A stretch of 64,000 bases of DNA. Origin: Defluviicoccus sp046348835. GTDB taxonomy: Bacteria > Pseudomonadota > Alphaproteobacteria > Rhodospirillales > Defluviicoccaceae. Location of the stretch: contig JAXMDM010000004.1 in the NCBI GenBank assembly GCA_046348835.1, positions 62,001 to 126,000 on the forward strand, in the 5' to 3' direction. Shown in pieces: positions 14,314-22,325 of the stretch. The notes under the pieces are model-generated. The model had not been told where the DNA came from, searched no databases, and saw only the letters and a program-made list of their open reading frames with translations. The number at the start of each line of letters is the position of its first letter. Position 1 is the first letter of the stretch. The position numbers and the translations under genes are program-made.

Positions 14314-14478
14314 GGCCGGGCGAAGGCGTCGCCCGATGACGCGAGGGACGACATCTCGCCGCAGCGGCGACCACGGATGTAGAGTAGTTGCCGTCACGGT
14401 GGCCGGCGGCGAAAAGATCTAAGCTCGTACCTTGGTGCATCGACAGGATTGGCCGGACAAACAGGGGGACACCCGCGC

Positions 14479-15858
14479 ATGAATATTTCCGTGGTCGGCG
14501 GCGGCCGCATGGGGTTGCCGCTCGCATGTATGTTTGGTCTGAAGGGCGGCTCCGTCGTTGTCTGCGACATCAACCCCGCCCTGGTTGCCGCCATCAACGC
14601 CGGCCAATGTCCCTACGAGGAACCGGGCCTGCCGGAACTGATCGCCCAGCTTCACCGCCAGCAGCGGCTGCGGGCCACCGTCGATACCGCCCTGGCGGCG
14701 CGCACCGCCGACGTGGTGGTGATCATCGTCCCCGCCCACCTGACGCCCGACCGACACATCGACCTCAGCGTTCTCAAGGCGGCCTCCCGCGCCGTCGGCC
14801 AGGGGCTCCGCCCGGGCGCACTGGTCATCTACGAGACGACGGTGACGGTGGGCGCCACCCGGCGCGAGCTGGTCCCGCTGTTGGAAGAAGAAAGCGGCCT
14901 CCGCCCCGGGACCGATTTCTTCGTCGGCTACAGCCCCGAGCGGGTGAAGGCCAACCTGGTGCTGGAGCGCCTCGAAACCACGCCGAAGGTGGTCGGCGGC
15001 TTCGATCGCGCCTGCCGCGACCGCACCGCGGACTTCTACCGGCACTACCTGGGCGCCCCGGTGGAGGACGTCGGCACCCTCGAGGCGGCCGAGATGACCA
15101 AGCTCGTCGGCATGCTCTATCGCGACGTCAACATCGCCCTCGCCAACGAGCTGGCCGCCTTCTGCGAGGTCGCCGGGGTCGACTTCGAGCGCGTCCGCGC
15201 CGCCGCCAACCAGGACGGCGAGGCGAGCCTGCTGCTGCCCGGCATCGGCGTCGGCGGCCACTGCACCCCCGTCTACCCCTACTTCCTCACCCGCGAATCC
15301 CGGCGCCTCGGCCTGACCCAGCGCATCTCCGAGGCCGCCCGCGAGATCAACGACCAGCAGCCGGGGCGGCAACTCGACCGCGTCGCCGCCGCCTGGAAGA
15401 CGCTGGACGGGCAACGAGTGCACATTCTCGGATTCGGCTTCCGTCCCGGGGTGAAGGTCGACACCTTCAGCCCGGCCTACGCCTTGCGCGACCATCTCCG
15501 GCTGCGCGGCGCGCGGATGACGATCGAGGATCCGTTCTACACCGCCCGGGAACTGGCGGCCCACGGCTTCACCGCCGGCGCCGTGGCGGGAGCGCCGCTG
15601 GTGGTGCTGAACACCGCCCACGCCGAGTTCGCCCGGCCCGACTTCCGGGCCTGGCGGGAGGGCGGGGTGGAGGCGGTGCTGGACGGCCGCAACTTCTGGC
15701 AGCAGGACGCCGCCGAGGCGGCCGGCCTCCTCTACTTCGGCATCGGCCGCCACGCCCTGACCGAGCCGCCGATGACCCCGCATCGGCCGCTGCCGTCGTC
15801 ATCCGCATGGCTGGCAGACGCGCCGGCGGCGATGGTCGGCAAGGAGGCCGGAGACTAA
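14479..15858 (+). CDS. UDP-HexNAc 6-dehydrogenase (WbpA/WecC-like nucleotide sugar dehydrogenase)
   Basis: A 459-residue enzyme of the UDP-glucose/GDP-mannose dehydrogenase family. It has the N-terminal NAD loop VVGGGRMGLPLA, E-x-T near 119, the lysine in EMTKLVGM (K208), and the catalytic cysteine in PGIGVGGHCTPVYPYF (C262). The GGHC context is that of the WbpA/WecC group, which oxidises UDP-GlcNAc or UDP-ManNAc to the uronic acid, rather than UDP-glucose dehydrogenases. This would feed the WbpB/E/D-like genes at 1410-2963. ATG 14479 is chosen because AGGGGGAC lies 9 bases upstream. Its 3' end overlaps the convergent glycosyltransferase by 60 bases. Confidence 0.87.
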   Translation: MNISVVGGGRMGLPLACMFGLKGGSVVVCDINPALVAAINAGQCPYEEPGLPELIAQLHRQQRLRATVDTALAARTADVVVIIVPAHLTPDRHIDLSVLKAASRAVGQGLRPGALVIYETTVTVGATRRELVPLLEEESGLRPGTDFFVGYSPERVKANLVLERLETTPKVVGGFDRACRDRTADFYRHYLGAPVEDVGTLEAAEMTKLVGMLYRDVNIALANELAAFCEVAGVDFERVRAAANQDGEASLLLPGIGVGGHCTPVYPYFLTRESRRLGLTQRISEAAREINDQQPGRQLDRVAAAWKTLDGQRVHILGFGFRPGVKVDTFSPAYALRDHLRLRGARMTIEDPFYTARELAAHGFTAGAVAGAPLVVLNTAHAEFARPDFRAWREGGVEAVLDGRNFWQQDAAEAAGLLYFGIGRHALTEPPMTPHRPLPSSSAWLADAPAAMVGKEAGD

Positions 15859-17007
15859 ATCCACATAAACCGCCTTGTGGGCGTTCCAGCGGTAGCGGGA
15901 GGAGAAGCGGTCGGTCGCCGCCCGCGCCAGCGCCGCCCTCTCTTCCGGATGGCGGTAGAGCCGGATAATGGCGTCGGCCAGCGAGTCGACGCTGCCGTCC
16001 AGGAAGAACGCCACCATCTCCTCGTCGAAGTAGCGGCCGATCGTCTGGGTTCGCGGCACGATGCAGGGAATGCCGACGAGCACGTACTCCAGCAGCTTGG
16101 TGGGCAGCATGATGTCGGTGCCGCCGGATACCCGCAAAGGCACCAGCCCCACATCGGCGTCCTCGATCATCGCCGGAATCGCCTCCACCGGCACGAAACC
16201 GTCGCTGAACACGACCGCGTCGCCGAGACCGAGCCGGTCGCGGAGCTCCATCAGCCGCGTCCGCTCCTCGCCGGCGCCGATGATCCGCAACTCCATGCGG
16301 GGGATCACCGGGCGCGCCCGGGCCACCGCCTCGATGGCGAGATCGAGACCCAGGCGGCGGGCCAAGGTGCCGTGGTAGACCAGCACGAACGGCGCGTCCG
16401 CCGGCTTGCTGGGAAATGCCGGGCGGGGCCGGAAGATGCGGTCGTCGGGCAGGTTCATCAGCACGTGGATCTTCTCGCGTGGGATGCCGCGGGCGCTGAG
16501 GATGTCGCGCAGCCGCTCCTCCACCGTCAGCACCGCGGTGGCGAACCGCCCCGCCCACCGCTCCTGCCATTCCAGTGCCCGCACCATCCAATGGCGTTCG
16601 CCGGAAGCGAACTTCTCCACGTAGAGCTCCGGCATCAGGTCGTGGACGTCGTGGATCACCGGCCGGCCCAAGAGGCGCGGCAGCCAGGCGGCGAAGACGA
16701 GGAAGTCCGGCATGTTGTTGATGTGGATCAGCCGGTAGCGCAGCGGATGCTTCAGCAAATGCAAGGAAAGCATGAACGCGAAGATGACGTAATCGACCAG
16801 GTAGTCGGTGAAGGAGGTGCAGCGGCGCTTCAGTCCGGCGAGCTTCTCCACCCTGACGCCGGCGATCGTCTCCCGGTCGGGCTCACCCGGCTGGCGGCAG
16901 GCGAGAAAGACGACGCTGTGGCCGGCGTCCACCAGCGCCTCCGCCTCCCGCCGCACCCGCGGATCGCGCCGGTAGTTGGTGTAGGCTGCCATCAGCACTG
17001 AGGCCAT
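15799..17007 (-). CDS. Glycosyltransferase family 4 (GT-B fold)
   Basis: A 402-residue GT4-type enzyme starting MASVLMAAYTNYRRDPRVRREAEALV, typical of GT4 N-termini. IIHDVHDLMPELY-like and VLTVEERLRDIL motifs follow, then the C-terminal nucleotide-binding half with LVYHGTLARRLGLDLAIEA and the E-x7-E region near LPTKLLEYVLVG. ATG 17007 is chosen since the open frame upstream is low-complexity. It is the last gene of the long glycan operon. Its final 20 codons overlap the end of the plus-strand dehydrogenase. It transfers an unknown sugar to the lipid-linked repeat unit. Confidence 0.87.
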   Translation of the reverse strand: MASVLMAAYTNYRRDPRVRREAEALVDAGHSVVFLACRQPGEPDRETIAGVRVEKLAGLKRRCTSFTDYLVDYVIFAFMLSLHLLKHPLRYRLIHINNMPDFLVFAAWLPRLLGRPVIHDVHDLMPELYVEKFASGERHWMVRALEWQERWAGRFATAVLTVEERLRDILSARGIPREKIHVLMNLPDDRIFRPRPAFPSKPADAPFVLVYHGTLARRLGLDLAIEAVARARPVIPRMELRIIGAGEERTRLMELRDRLGLGDAVVFSDGFVPVEAIPAMIEDADVGLVPLRVSGGTDIMLPTKLLEYVLVGIPCIVPRTQTIGRYFDEEMVAFFLDGSVDSLADAIIRLYRHPEERAALARAATDRFSSRYRWNAHKAVYVDLVSGLLADHRRRRVCQPCG

Positions 17008-17104
17008 GCGGGATGCTCCGTTGTTGGGGGCCTTCGCTCCAGGGCGGAGGACGGAAATGACGGGGTGACGCGGTCGTCGGATCGCATCCTGACCACCCGG
17101 CCGG

Positions 17105-18568
17105 TCAGGAGAGGCGGGCAAAGCTGGCATAATCGCGCGCCCGGTGGCGCCAGAAGGCATCGATGGTCCGGCCGTCGGTGGCGAGCCCGCCCCGATCGCG
17201 GACGGTCTGCACCATCTCCCAGTAGAGGCGGGCGTAGCCGGGATCGCGGGCGTTGCCGAAGACGATGGGATGCCAGACCGCCGACACGCAGCCTCCCTTC
17301 TCGGCAAGGTCGCGGATGGTGTCGTCGATCACCCGCCGGGCGGCCGCCCCCTTGAGGCCGAGATAGCCGCGCAAGGTCACGTCCATGAGGAACAGGCTGA
17401 TCTGCACCACATCGAACGGCCGGTCCTCGGTCAGGCAATAGGGGAAATAGGGGAAGGAGAAACCGGCCCGCGCGCCGGGGCGGTCGGGATAGCCCATGGA
17501 CATGTCGTAGCGGATCCCCGCCCGCTCCTGCGCCCGGAACAGGGCATCGTAGTCGAACGACAGGAAGTGCTGCCGCGAGCCGAGCGGCCGGCGGAGGCGC
17601 GCGGCCAGAAGCGCCGCCTCTTCGCCGTACCACGCGGGGTTCTCCGTCGACCGGTAGCTGCCGTGCAGGCAGAGATCGAAGCCGGCATCGCCGATCACCC
17701 GCAGATAGTCCCGGACCCGGTCGTCCTCGATGCGGTAGTTGACGTCATTGGGGTGACGGCGCCCCACCGCCACCTGGAACGACGAACGGACGCCCAGCGC
17801 CTTCTCCCGGGCGATGATCTCCGGCACGCAGCCGTAGGGGTCGCGGCCGGTGGCCAGCGCCTTGAGGAGGCCCACCGCCGCCCGCGCCGCATCCACCGGG
17901 TCGCGGTGATGCAGCAGGTGGCGGGCGACGGTCTTGCCGCCCTGCTTGACGATGTCGGCGATCCCGTCGGGCAGAAAATCCACATCGTGGGACAGGACGA
18001 GGGCGAACCGGGCCTCCTCCGGCCAGGGAACGGGAGCGGGACGGGGTGTCCCGAGCCGCTGGCAAAGGGCATCGAGCGCCCCCCGCAGCCGGCCGAGGTA
18101 ACGGTCGACGATATCCTGCGGCAGGCCGAGCCGGGCGAAGACACTGCTCTCGTAGGTGCGGCGTCCCCCTGCACCATCCAGCCGCTCCGACCATGACGAG
18201 AGGAAATAGAAGGCATTGGCGATGATGTCGAAGGGGATGGCGGCGGCGGCTGGCGCGGGCGGAACCGGTCCGGCAAAGACCGCCGGCAGTCCGTCGATCT
18301 CCGCCGCCTCGACCACGTCCGCCGACCCGGCGAAGAACCGCCACGCCGCGGGGTCAAGCCCGATGGCCAGGCAACGCCGGAGCGCCTGTTCGGGGACACC
18401 GTCGGCGGCGCCGTAGAGGATCCACGGCCCATCCGCCGGCGGCTCGGCGACGAAGCGGCAGCCGATCCCGCCGGCCAGCAGCAGGGTATCGAAGACGTAA
18501 AGGACCTTCGGCCGGACCCGAGCCGCCTGCGCCTCCGCACCGTGGAGGACGATGGGGATGGCCGACAT
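17105..18568 (-). CDS. Polysaccharide deacetylase-like protein (NodB-fold, DUF7033-like N-terminus)
   Basis: A 487-residue protein. The N-terminal 150 residues resemble the DUF7033 domain that precedes NodB-like domains in glycan loci. LVLSHDVDFLPDG near residue 192 is the Asp-Asp metal/base motif region of carbohydrate esterase family 4. FDLCLHGSYRSTENP near 290 supplies the further histidine region, and GCVSAVWHPIVFGN the last motif. Start 18568 gives a TGATG one-base overlap with the ligase stop; ATG 18622 would overlap far into that gene. Likely removes acetyl groups from the polymer or a precursor, but activity is not certain because the classic HxxxH is altered. Confidence 0.76.
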   Translation of the reverse strand: MSAIPIVLHGAEAQAARVRPKVLYVFDTLLLAGGIGCRFVAEPPADGPWILYGAADGVPEQALRRCLAIGLDPAAWRFFAGSADVVEAAEIDGLPAVFAGPVPPAPAAAAIPFDIIANAFYFLSSWSERLDGAGGRRTYESSVFARLGLPQDIVDRYLGRLRGALDALCQRLGTPRPAPVPWPEEARFALVLSHDVDFLPDGIADIVKQGGKTVARHLLHHRDPVDAARAAVGLLKALATGRDPYGCVPEIIAREKALGVRSSFQVAVGRRHPNDVNYRIEDDRVRDYLRVIGDAGFDLCLHGSYRSTENPAWYGEEAALLAARLRRPLGSRQHFLSFDYDALFRAQERAGIRYDMSMGYPDRPGARAGFSFPYFPYCLTEDRPFDVVQISLFLMDVTLRGYLGLKGAAARRVIDDTIRDLAEKGGCVSAVWHPIVFGNARDPGYARLYWEMVQTVRDRGGLATDGRTIDAFWRHRARDYASFARLS

Positions 18569-20025
18569 CAGGGCCGACGCCGGGGCGAGCCCGCTGCCGG
18601 CAGCTTCTGCGACAGCTTCCACGATGGCCCGGGACGAGGGCCGGCAGCGGAAGGGACCGAGCGGGAAGGCGGCGCCATCACCAACGGGCGTCGGCGTTCG
18701 GCCGCCGGCGTTTTCTCCGTCAGCCGCTGTCCCTGGTACTCGATGGCGATGATGTAGAACATCGTCCAGACCAGGTGAACGCCGACAAAGGTCGCTTCGG
18801 TTATATTGTGGGCAAGGAAGGCAAATAAATACCCCAGCCGCAACCGGGCGAAATCCGGGTCCGAGAGGAACTGGCGGGCGATTTTTCCGTAGGTTGCCAG
18901 GATGATCGCCGCCAAGAGGCTAACGCCGACGATACCTAGATTGAGGTAGATCTCGATGTATCCGTTGTGCGCCTGAATGGGACGCCACGTCCACTTCGCC
19001 CACATCGCCTCCAGTCGCGGGCCGAGCCAAAAGCTCTCGAACCCGGCGCCCAGCAGCGGATTGGGTTGCAGGCTCAGGGCGTCGTGCCAGACGAAGGTCC
19101 GGTCGGTGAGGGTCGGATCGCGCCCAAGCAAGCGGATGATCTCGGCCGACAGCCCGAACCCCATCTCCGCCAACAACACCACGGCGATGATGCCAAACAC
19201 GTAAATCCCGAGGTGACGCTTGTTGACCTTGGAGGACCCGAGCACCACCATCGTCGTGCTCCCCAAGATAAGCGTGGCCAAGGAGGTGGAGCTGTCGGCG
19301 CGCGACAGAAGCCAGAAGATCATCAGCAGGAAGATGCTGGCGATGATCACCTGCTCGCGCCGCGCCCGGCGGTCGGCAATCGACGACCGTGTAAGCAGGC
19401 TCCAAACGAAGAAATTACCAAATATAGTGCATAATAGGCCGAGGAAATTTTTATCCACCGCCACGCCACCATAGAATACCCGTCCGGTCCAAGCGTCATA
19501 ACCCTGCGAGTACTGCGGATAATATTTTATCATCGTGATCGAAAACGGAATCAGCACAAAGGCGCAGCGCTTCATCACGATCCTGAGCGCATTCATCGGC
19601 TTCGGGTCGCTCAGAATGACCAGCGCCATCACCGGGTGGCCCAGCGTCTTGATCCACCGCTTAATGGCGATCTCGGGGAAGTCCGACCAGGCGATGGACA
19701 GCAGGCTGTAAACGATGAACAGCACCAGCCAGGGGTTTTTCTGGACAAACCTGGCGATGGCGTTCCGACGGATCAGTACGATCGTCCCGGCCAGAATCAG
19801 GCCGGCGAAGACCGCGGCATCGATGGGACTTCCCTCGGCTCCATTGGTGATGGTGATGGACGAGCCGAGACTGAGCCACTGGGAGACGAAGCGCGAGCCG
19901 GTGATCATGATCCAGGTCACCGGCAGCCATAGTGCGCCGCTTCCCTTCTCCTCGGCGCGAAAGCCTCGCACATAGAGGACGACGACGAACGCGACGGTCA
20001 GAAAAAGCGCCAGCGGCGGAGGCAT
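18568..20025 (-). CDS. O-antigen polymerase/ligase family membrane protein (Wzy/WaaL-like)
   Basis: A 485-residue polytopic inner-membrane protein with about ten hydrophobic segments. The large periplasmic loop holds the Wzy_C pattern: DRTFVWHDAL, NPLLGAGFESFW and AHNGYIEIYLNLGI. That motif is shared by Wzy polymerases and WaaL ligases; in a locus with its own Wzx, Wza and Wzz, polymerase is the better guess. The last 50 residues are a hydrophilic Pro/Arg/Ser tail. It stands 51 bases after the GT4 gene and is coupled to the deacetylase by TGATG. Confidence 0.86.
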   Translation of the reverse strand: MPPPLALFLTVAFVVVLYVRGFRAEEKGSGALWLPVTWIMITGSRFVSQWLSLGSSITITNGAEGSPIDAAVFAGLILAGTIVLIRRNAIARFVQKNPWLVLFIVYSLLSIAWSDFPEIAIKRWIKTLGHPVMALVILSDPKPMNALRIVMKRCAFVLIPFSITMIKYYPQYSQGYDAWTGRVFYGGVAVDKNFLGLLCTIFGNFFVWSLLTRSSIADRRARREQVIIASIFLLMIFWLLSRADSSTSLATLILGSTTMVVLGSSKVNKRHLGIYVFGIIAVVLLAEMGFGLSAEIIRLLGRDPTLTDRTFVWHDALSLQPNPLLGAGFESFWLGPRLEAMWAKWTWRPIQAHNGYIEIYLNLGIVGVSLLAAIILATYGKIARQFLSDPDFARLRLGYLFAFLAHNITEATFVGVHLVWTMFYIIAIEYQGQRLTEKTPAAERRRPLVMAPPSRSVPSAAGPRPGPSWKLSQKLPAAGSPRRRP

Positions 20026-20076
20026 GATTTTTCCTTTATCTCTCCGCCAAGCCGGTGGCCGAATTCGTGCCTATAA

Positions 20077-21372
20077 TCATAAATTCCTTTCGCGGCGCAT
20101 GGTACCTGCGTATATGGCCATGGTCTGTTCCGCCATGCGCTCCCAGGAGTATTCCTTCGCGCTATATTCACGAATGAATGTTTGCGTCGCGTCACGGTCC
20201 CTGTACATCGGGGTGGAAAAGTATGCCCGTATACTTTTTGCCAGATCGGCCGCATCACCGGGTCTGCAGAGAAGTCCTGTCTTGCCTTCGATTATGTACT
20301 CTTTGAGGGACCCCACATCTGTCGCAATTACCGGCAACCCAAAATTGTAACCGAGCAGAAGGACGCCGCTTTGAAAGACGGCCGTATAGGGTAGAACCAG
20401 GAGGTCTGAGGCCTTGAAGTATGTTTCCGTCTCCTCGTCGGGAATAAATCGAATATGCCTGATCACACGCTCTTCTAACGGTGTTCCCGATATCGATTTT
20501 TCGATTTCATTCCAATAGCTCACCGATCCCCTTGGCCGTCCGGCTATCAACAATACGAACTTCGAGTCGTCTTTCGCCGCTATTCTCATCGCTTCAACGA
20601 GATAGCTCAATCCTTTATAGGCGGTGATCGCACCATAGAAGAGGATGACTTTAGCACTGGCGTCGACGCCCAATCGTGCCCGCGCTTCGGCCTGCGATAA
20701 GCTGGTTACCGGGATTGTATTGTTTACCGGAAGGGCGACGACAGATATTTTTTTGACCGGAACCGAGAACTCTTTTACGAGCTGGTCCCGCATCTTTTCG
20801 GTGTGGACAAATAAATGGTCAACCAGGCTGTACTGCATCCGCAGCGTCAGGCGGTTCACGATGCTATCGGTGCCATCGCGCTCACCGATGTTTATATTAT
20901 GTACTGTGTAAACCAACCGGTGTCCGCACAATTTATAGTATAATAGCAGCAACGTTCGATCGAATAGCTCAAATTTATTATTCCATAGAATATGGAATAT
21001 GGTCGGCTTCGCCGTCGGCGCATAGCGGATGAGGCGCACATAATAGCGAAGGATCCGCATGATCTTCCGTGAGAACGGCGCATCGGCGCTGACGTCACCC
21101 CGCAGGTTCAGAAACCGCACCCGCGGACTGTCCATCAGCTCCGCATCCTGCAAAAAGTCGCTGCCGATGAAATCGATGGTTAAGCCGACGCCGATCAGGC
21201 TTTTCGCCAGTCCCAATGCATAAGGCCGGTCGCCGCCGCCGGTCAGCAGGGCGACGCTCGGGGTGTGGGCACGGTCGGCACCGGCAGCGGAGGCGGCAGG
21301 GGAGGCCGGCACCCGTCGCGACCCTGGGCTAAAGGGCCGCCCTTCATTGATCGAGGCACGCTCATTCTTCAT
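20077..21372 (-). CDS. Glycosyltransferase family 4
   Basis: A 431-residue GT4 enzyme. After a 38-residue hydrophilic N-terminal extension comes VALLTGGGDRPYALGLAKSL (acceptor-side Rossmann fold). VYTVHNINIGERDGTDS follows, then VILFYGAITAYKGLSYLVEAM, LLIAGRP, and the donor-binding FQSGVLLLGYNFGLPVIATDVG region. Its start overlaps the GT9 stop by ATGA (21369-21372). The gene is noticeably more AT-rich than its neighbours, fitting an exchanged glycan cassette. Donor and acceptor unknown. Confidence 0.87.
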   Translation of the reverse strand: MKNERASINEGRPFSPGSRRVPASPAASAAGADRAHTPSVALLTGGGDRPYALGLAKSLIGVGLTIDFIGSDFLQDAELMDSPRVRFLNLRGDVSADAPFSRKIMRILRYYVRLIRYAPTAKPTIFHILWNNKFELFDRTLLLLYYKLCGHRLVYTVHNINIGERDGTDSIVNRLTLRMQYSLVDHLFVHTEKMRDQLVKEFSVPVKKISVVALPVNNTIPVTSLSQAEARARLGVDASAKVILFYGAITAYKGLSYLVEAMRIAAKDDSKFVLLIAGRPRGSVSYWNEIEKSISGTPLEERVIRHIRFIPDEETETYFKASDLLVLPYTAVFQSGVLLLGYNFGLPVIATDVGSLKEYIIEGKTGLLCRPGDAADLAKSIRAYFSTPMYRDRDATQTFIREYSAKEYSWERMAEQTMAIYAGTMRRERNL

Positions 21373-22325
21373 CTTGCGCGCCCCACGCAGGCCACCGGCT
21401 CACCCTCGCCCGCGGCCGGGCCGCAGGAGGCCGGCGCCGGCACCCCGCCCGGGCGATGAGCCATGACCGCGTTCAAGACCTCGTCGACGCCGATCGCCTC
21501 CACCGCGCGCGGATCGAAGCCGCGCTTGTAGAAGAATTCCCCCAAAAGCGGCGAGATCAGCTTGGTCTGCAGGCCGTAATCGAAGATCTCCCACGGGCTG
21601 GTGCAGCTGAACAGGGTGACGCAGCGGATGCCCAGGCCGAGCGCCAGGTGCATCGGCAGGCTGTCGCCGCTGACCAGGCAGCGGTGGTTGCGGATATCGC
21701 CCAGGTGCTCCAGCAGCGACGGTCGGTGCGGCAGCACGTTGACCCGCAGCCCCGCCCCTTGCAGCCGCGACCGCAACCGGTCGTAGTGGGCCCAGTTCTT
21801 CATCGGCCAGACCGCGCCCGCCACCGGCGCGATCGCCACATCTCCCACGAGGTCGGTCGCAACCGGGTCCGGCAGCAGGTACCGCTCCCCCCGGAACTCC
21901 AGGCCCAGTCCGCGGAACAACAGGTCCTGATAGCTCTGCCGGTTGCGGAACTTCAGTGCGTCCGCCTTGTCGCGGCCATGGGCGCTGATCAGGCTGAGGT
22001 CGAACCAGTCGTGGGCGTCCTCGCTATAGCGGAGCCGGTCATCCCCGTCGAGGTAGGCGCCGAACACCCGGCGGCAACGCAGGCCGCGGACGAAGGCGGC
22101 GACCTCCGGCTCGTCTTCCAGGCTGATGACCAGGTCGAACGGCACGGCGCCGATGCTGTCCCGCTGTTCCCAGGCCATGCAGTCGACCGGGCGGGTCAGC
22201 CCGGTCAACAGCGGAACGTTGTTGCGGTGGGTCAGCCAGGTAATGTCCCCGTCCAGACGGTGCAGCAGGGGCGTCGTCCGCACCACATCGCCGGTGGCGT
22301 TCAACTTGATGATCAGGATGCGCAT
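21369..22325 (-). CDS. Glycosyltransferase family 9 (heptosyltransferase-like)
   Basis: A 318-residue protein beginning MRILIIKLNATGDVVRTTPLL, the diagnostic N-terminus of ADP-heptose:LPS heptosyltransferases (GT9). A C-terminal CLVSGDSLPMHLALGLGIRCVTLFSCT corresponds to the ADP-heptose binding region. The start at 22325 is set by this motif; a much longer open frame upstream is the neighbouring gene in another frame. With hldE, hldD and gmhA in the same operon, transfer of a heptose to the glycan is the natural inference. It overlaps the preceding gene by 13 bases. Confidence 0.87.
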   Translation of the reverse strand: MRILIIKLNATGDVVRTTPLLHRLDGDITWLTHRNNVPLLTGLTRPVDCMAWEQRDSIGAVPFDLVISLEDEPEVAAFVRGLRCRRVFGAYLDGDDRLRYSEDAHDWFDLSLISAHGRDKADALKFRNRQSYQDLLFRGLGLEFRGERYLLPDPVATDLVGDVAIAPVAGAVWPMKNWAHYDRLRSRLQGAGLRVNVLPHRPSLLEHLGDIRNHRCLVSGDSLPMHLALGLGIRCVTLFSCTSPWEIFDYGLQTKLISPLLGEFFYKRGFDPRAVEAIGVDEVLNAVMAHRPGGVPAPASCGPAAGEGEPVACVGRAR

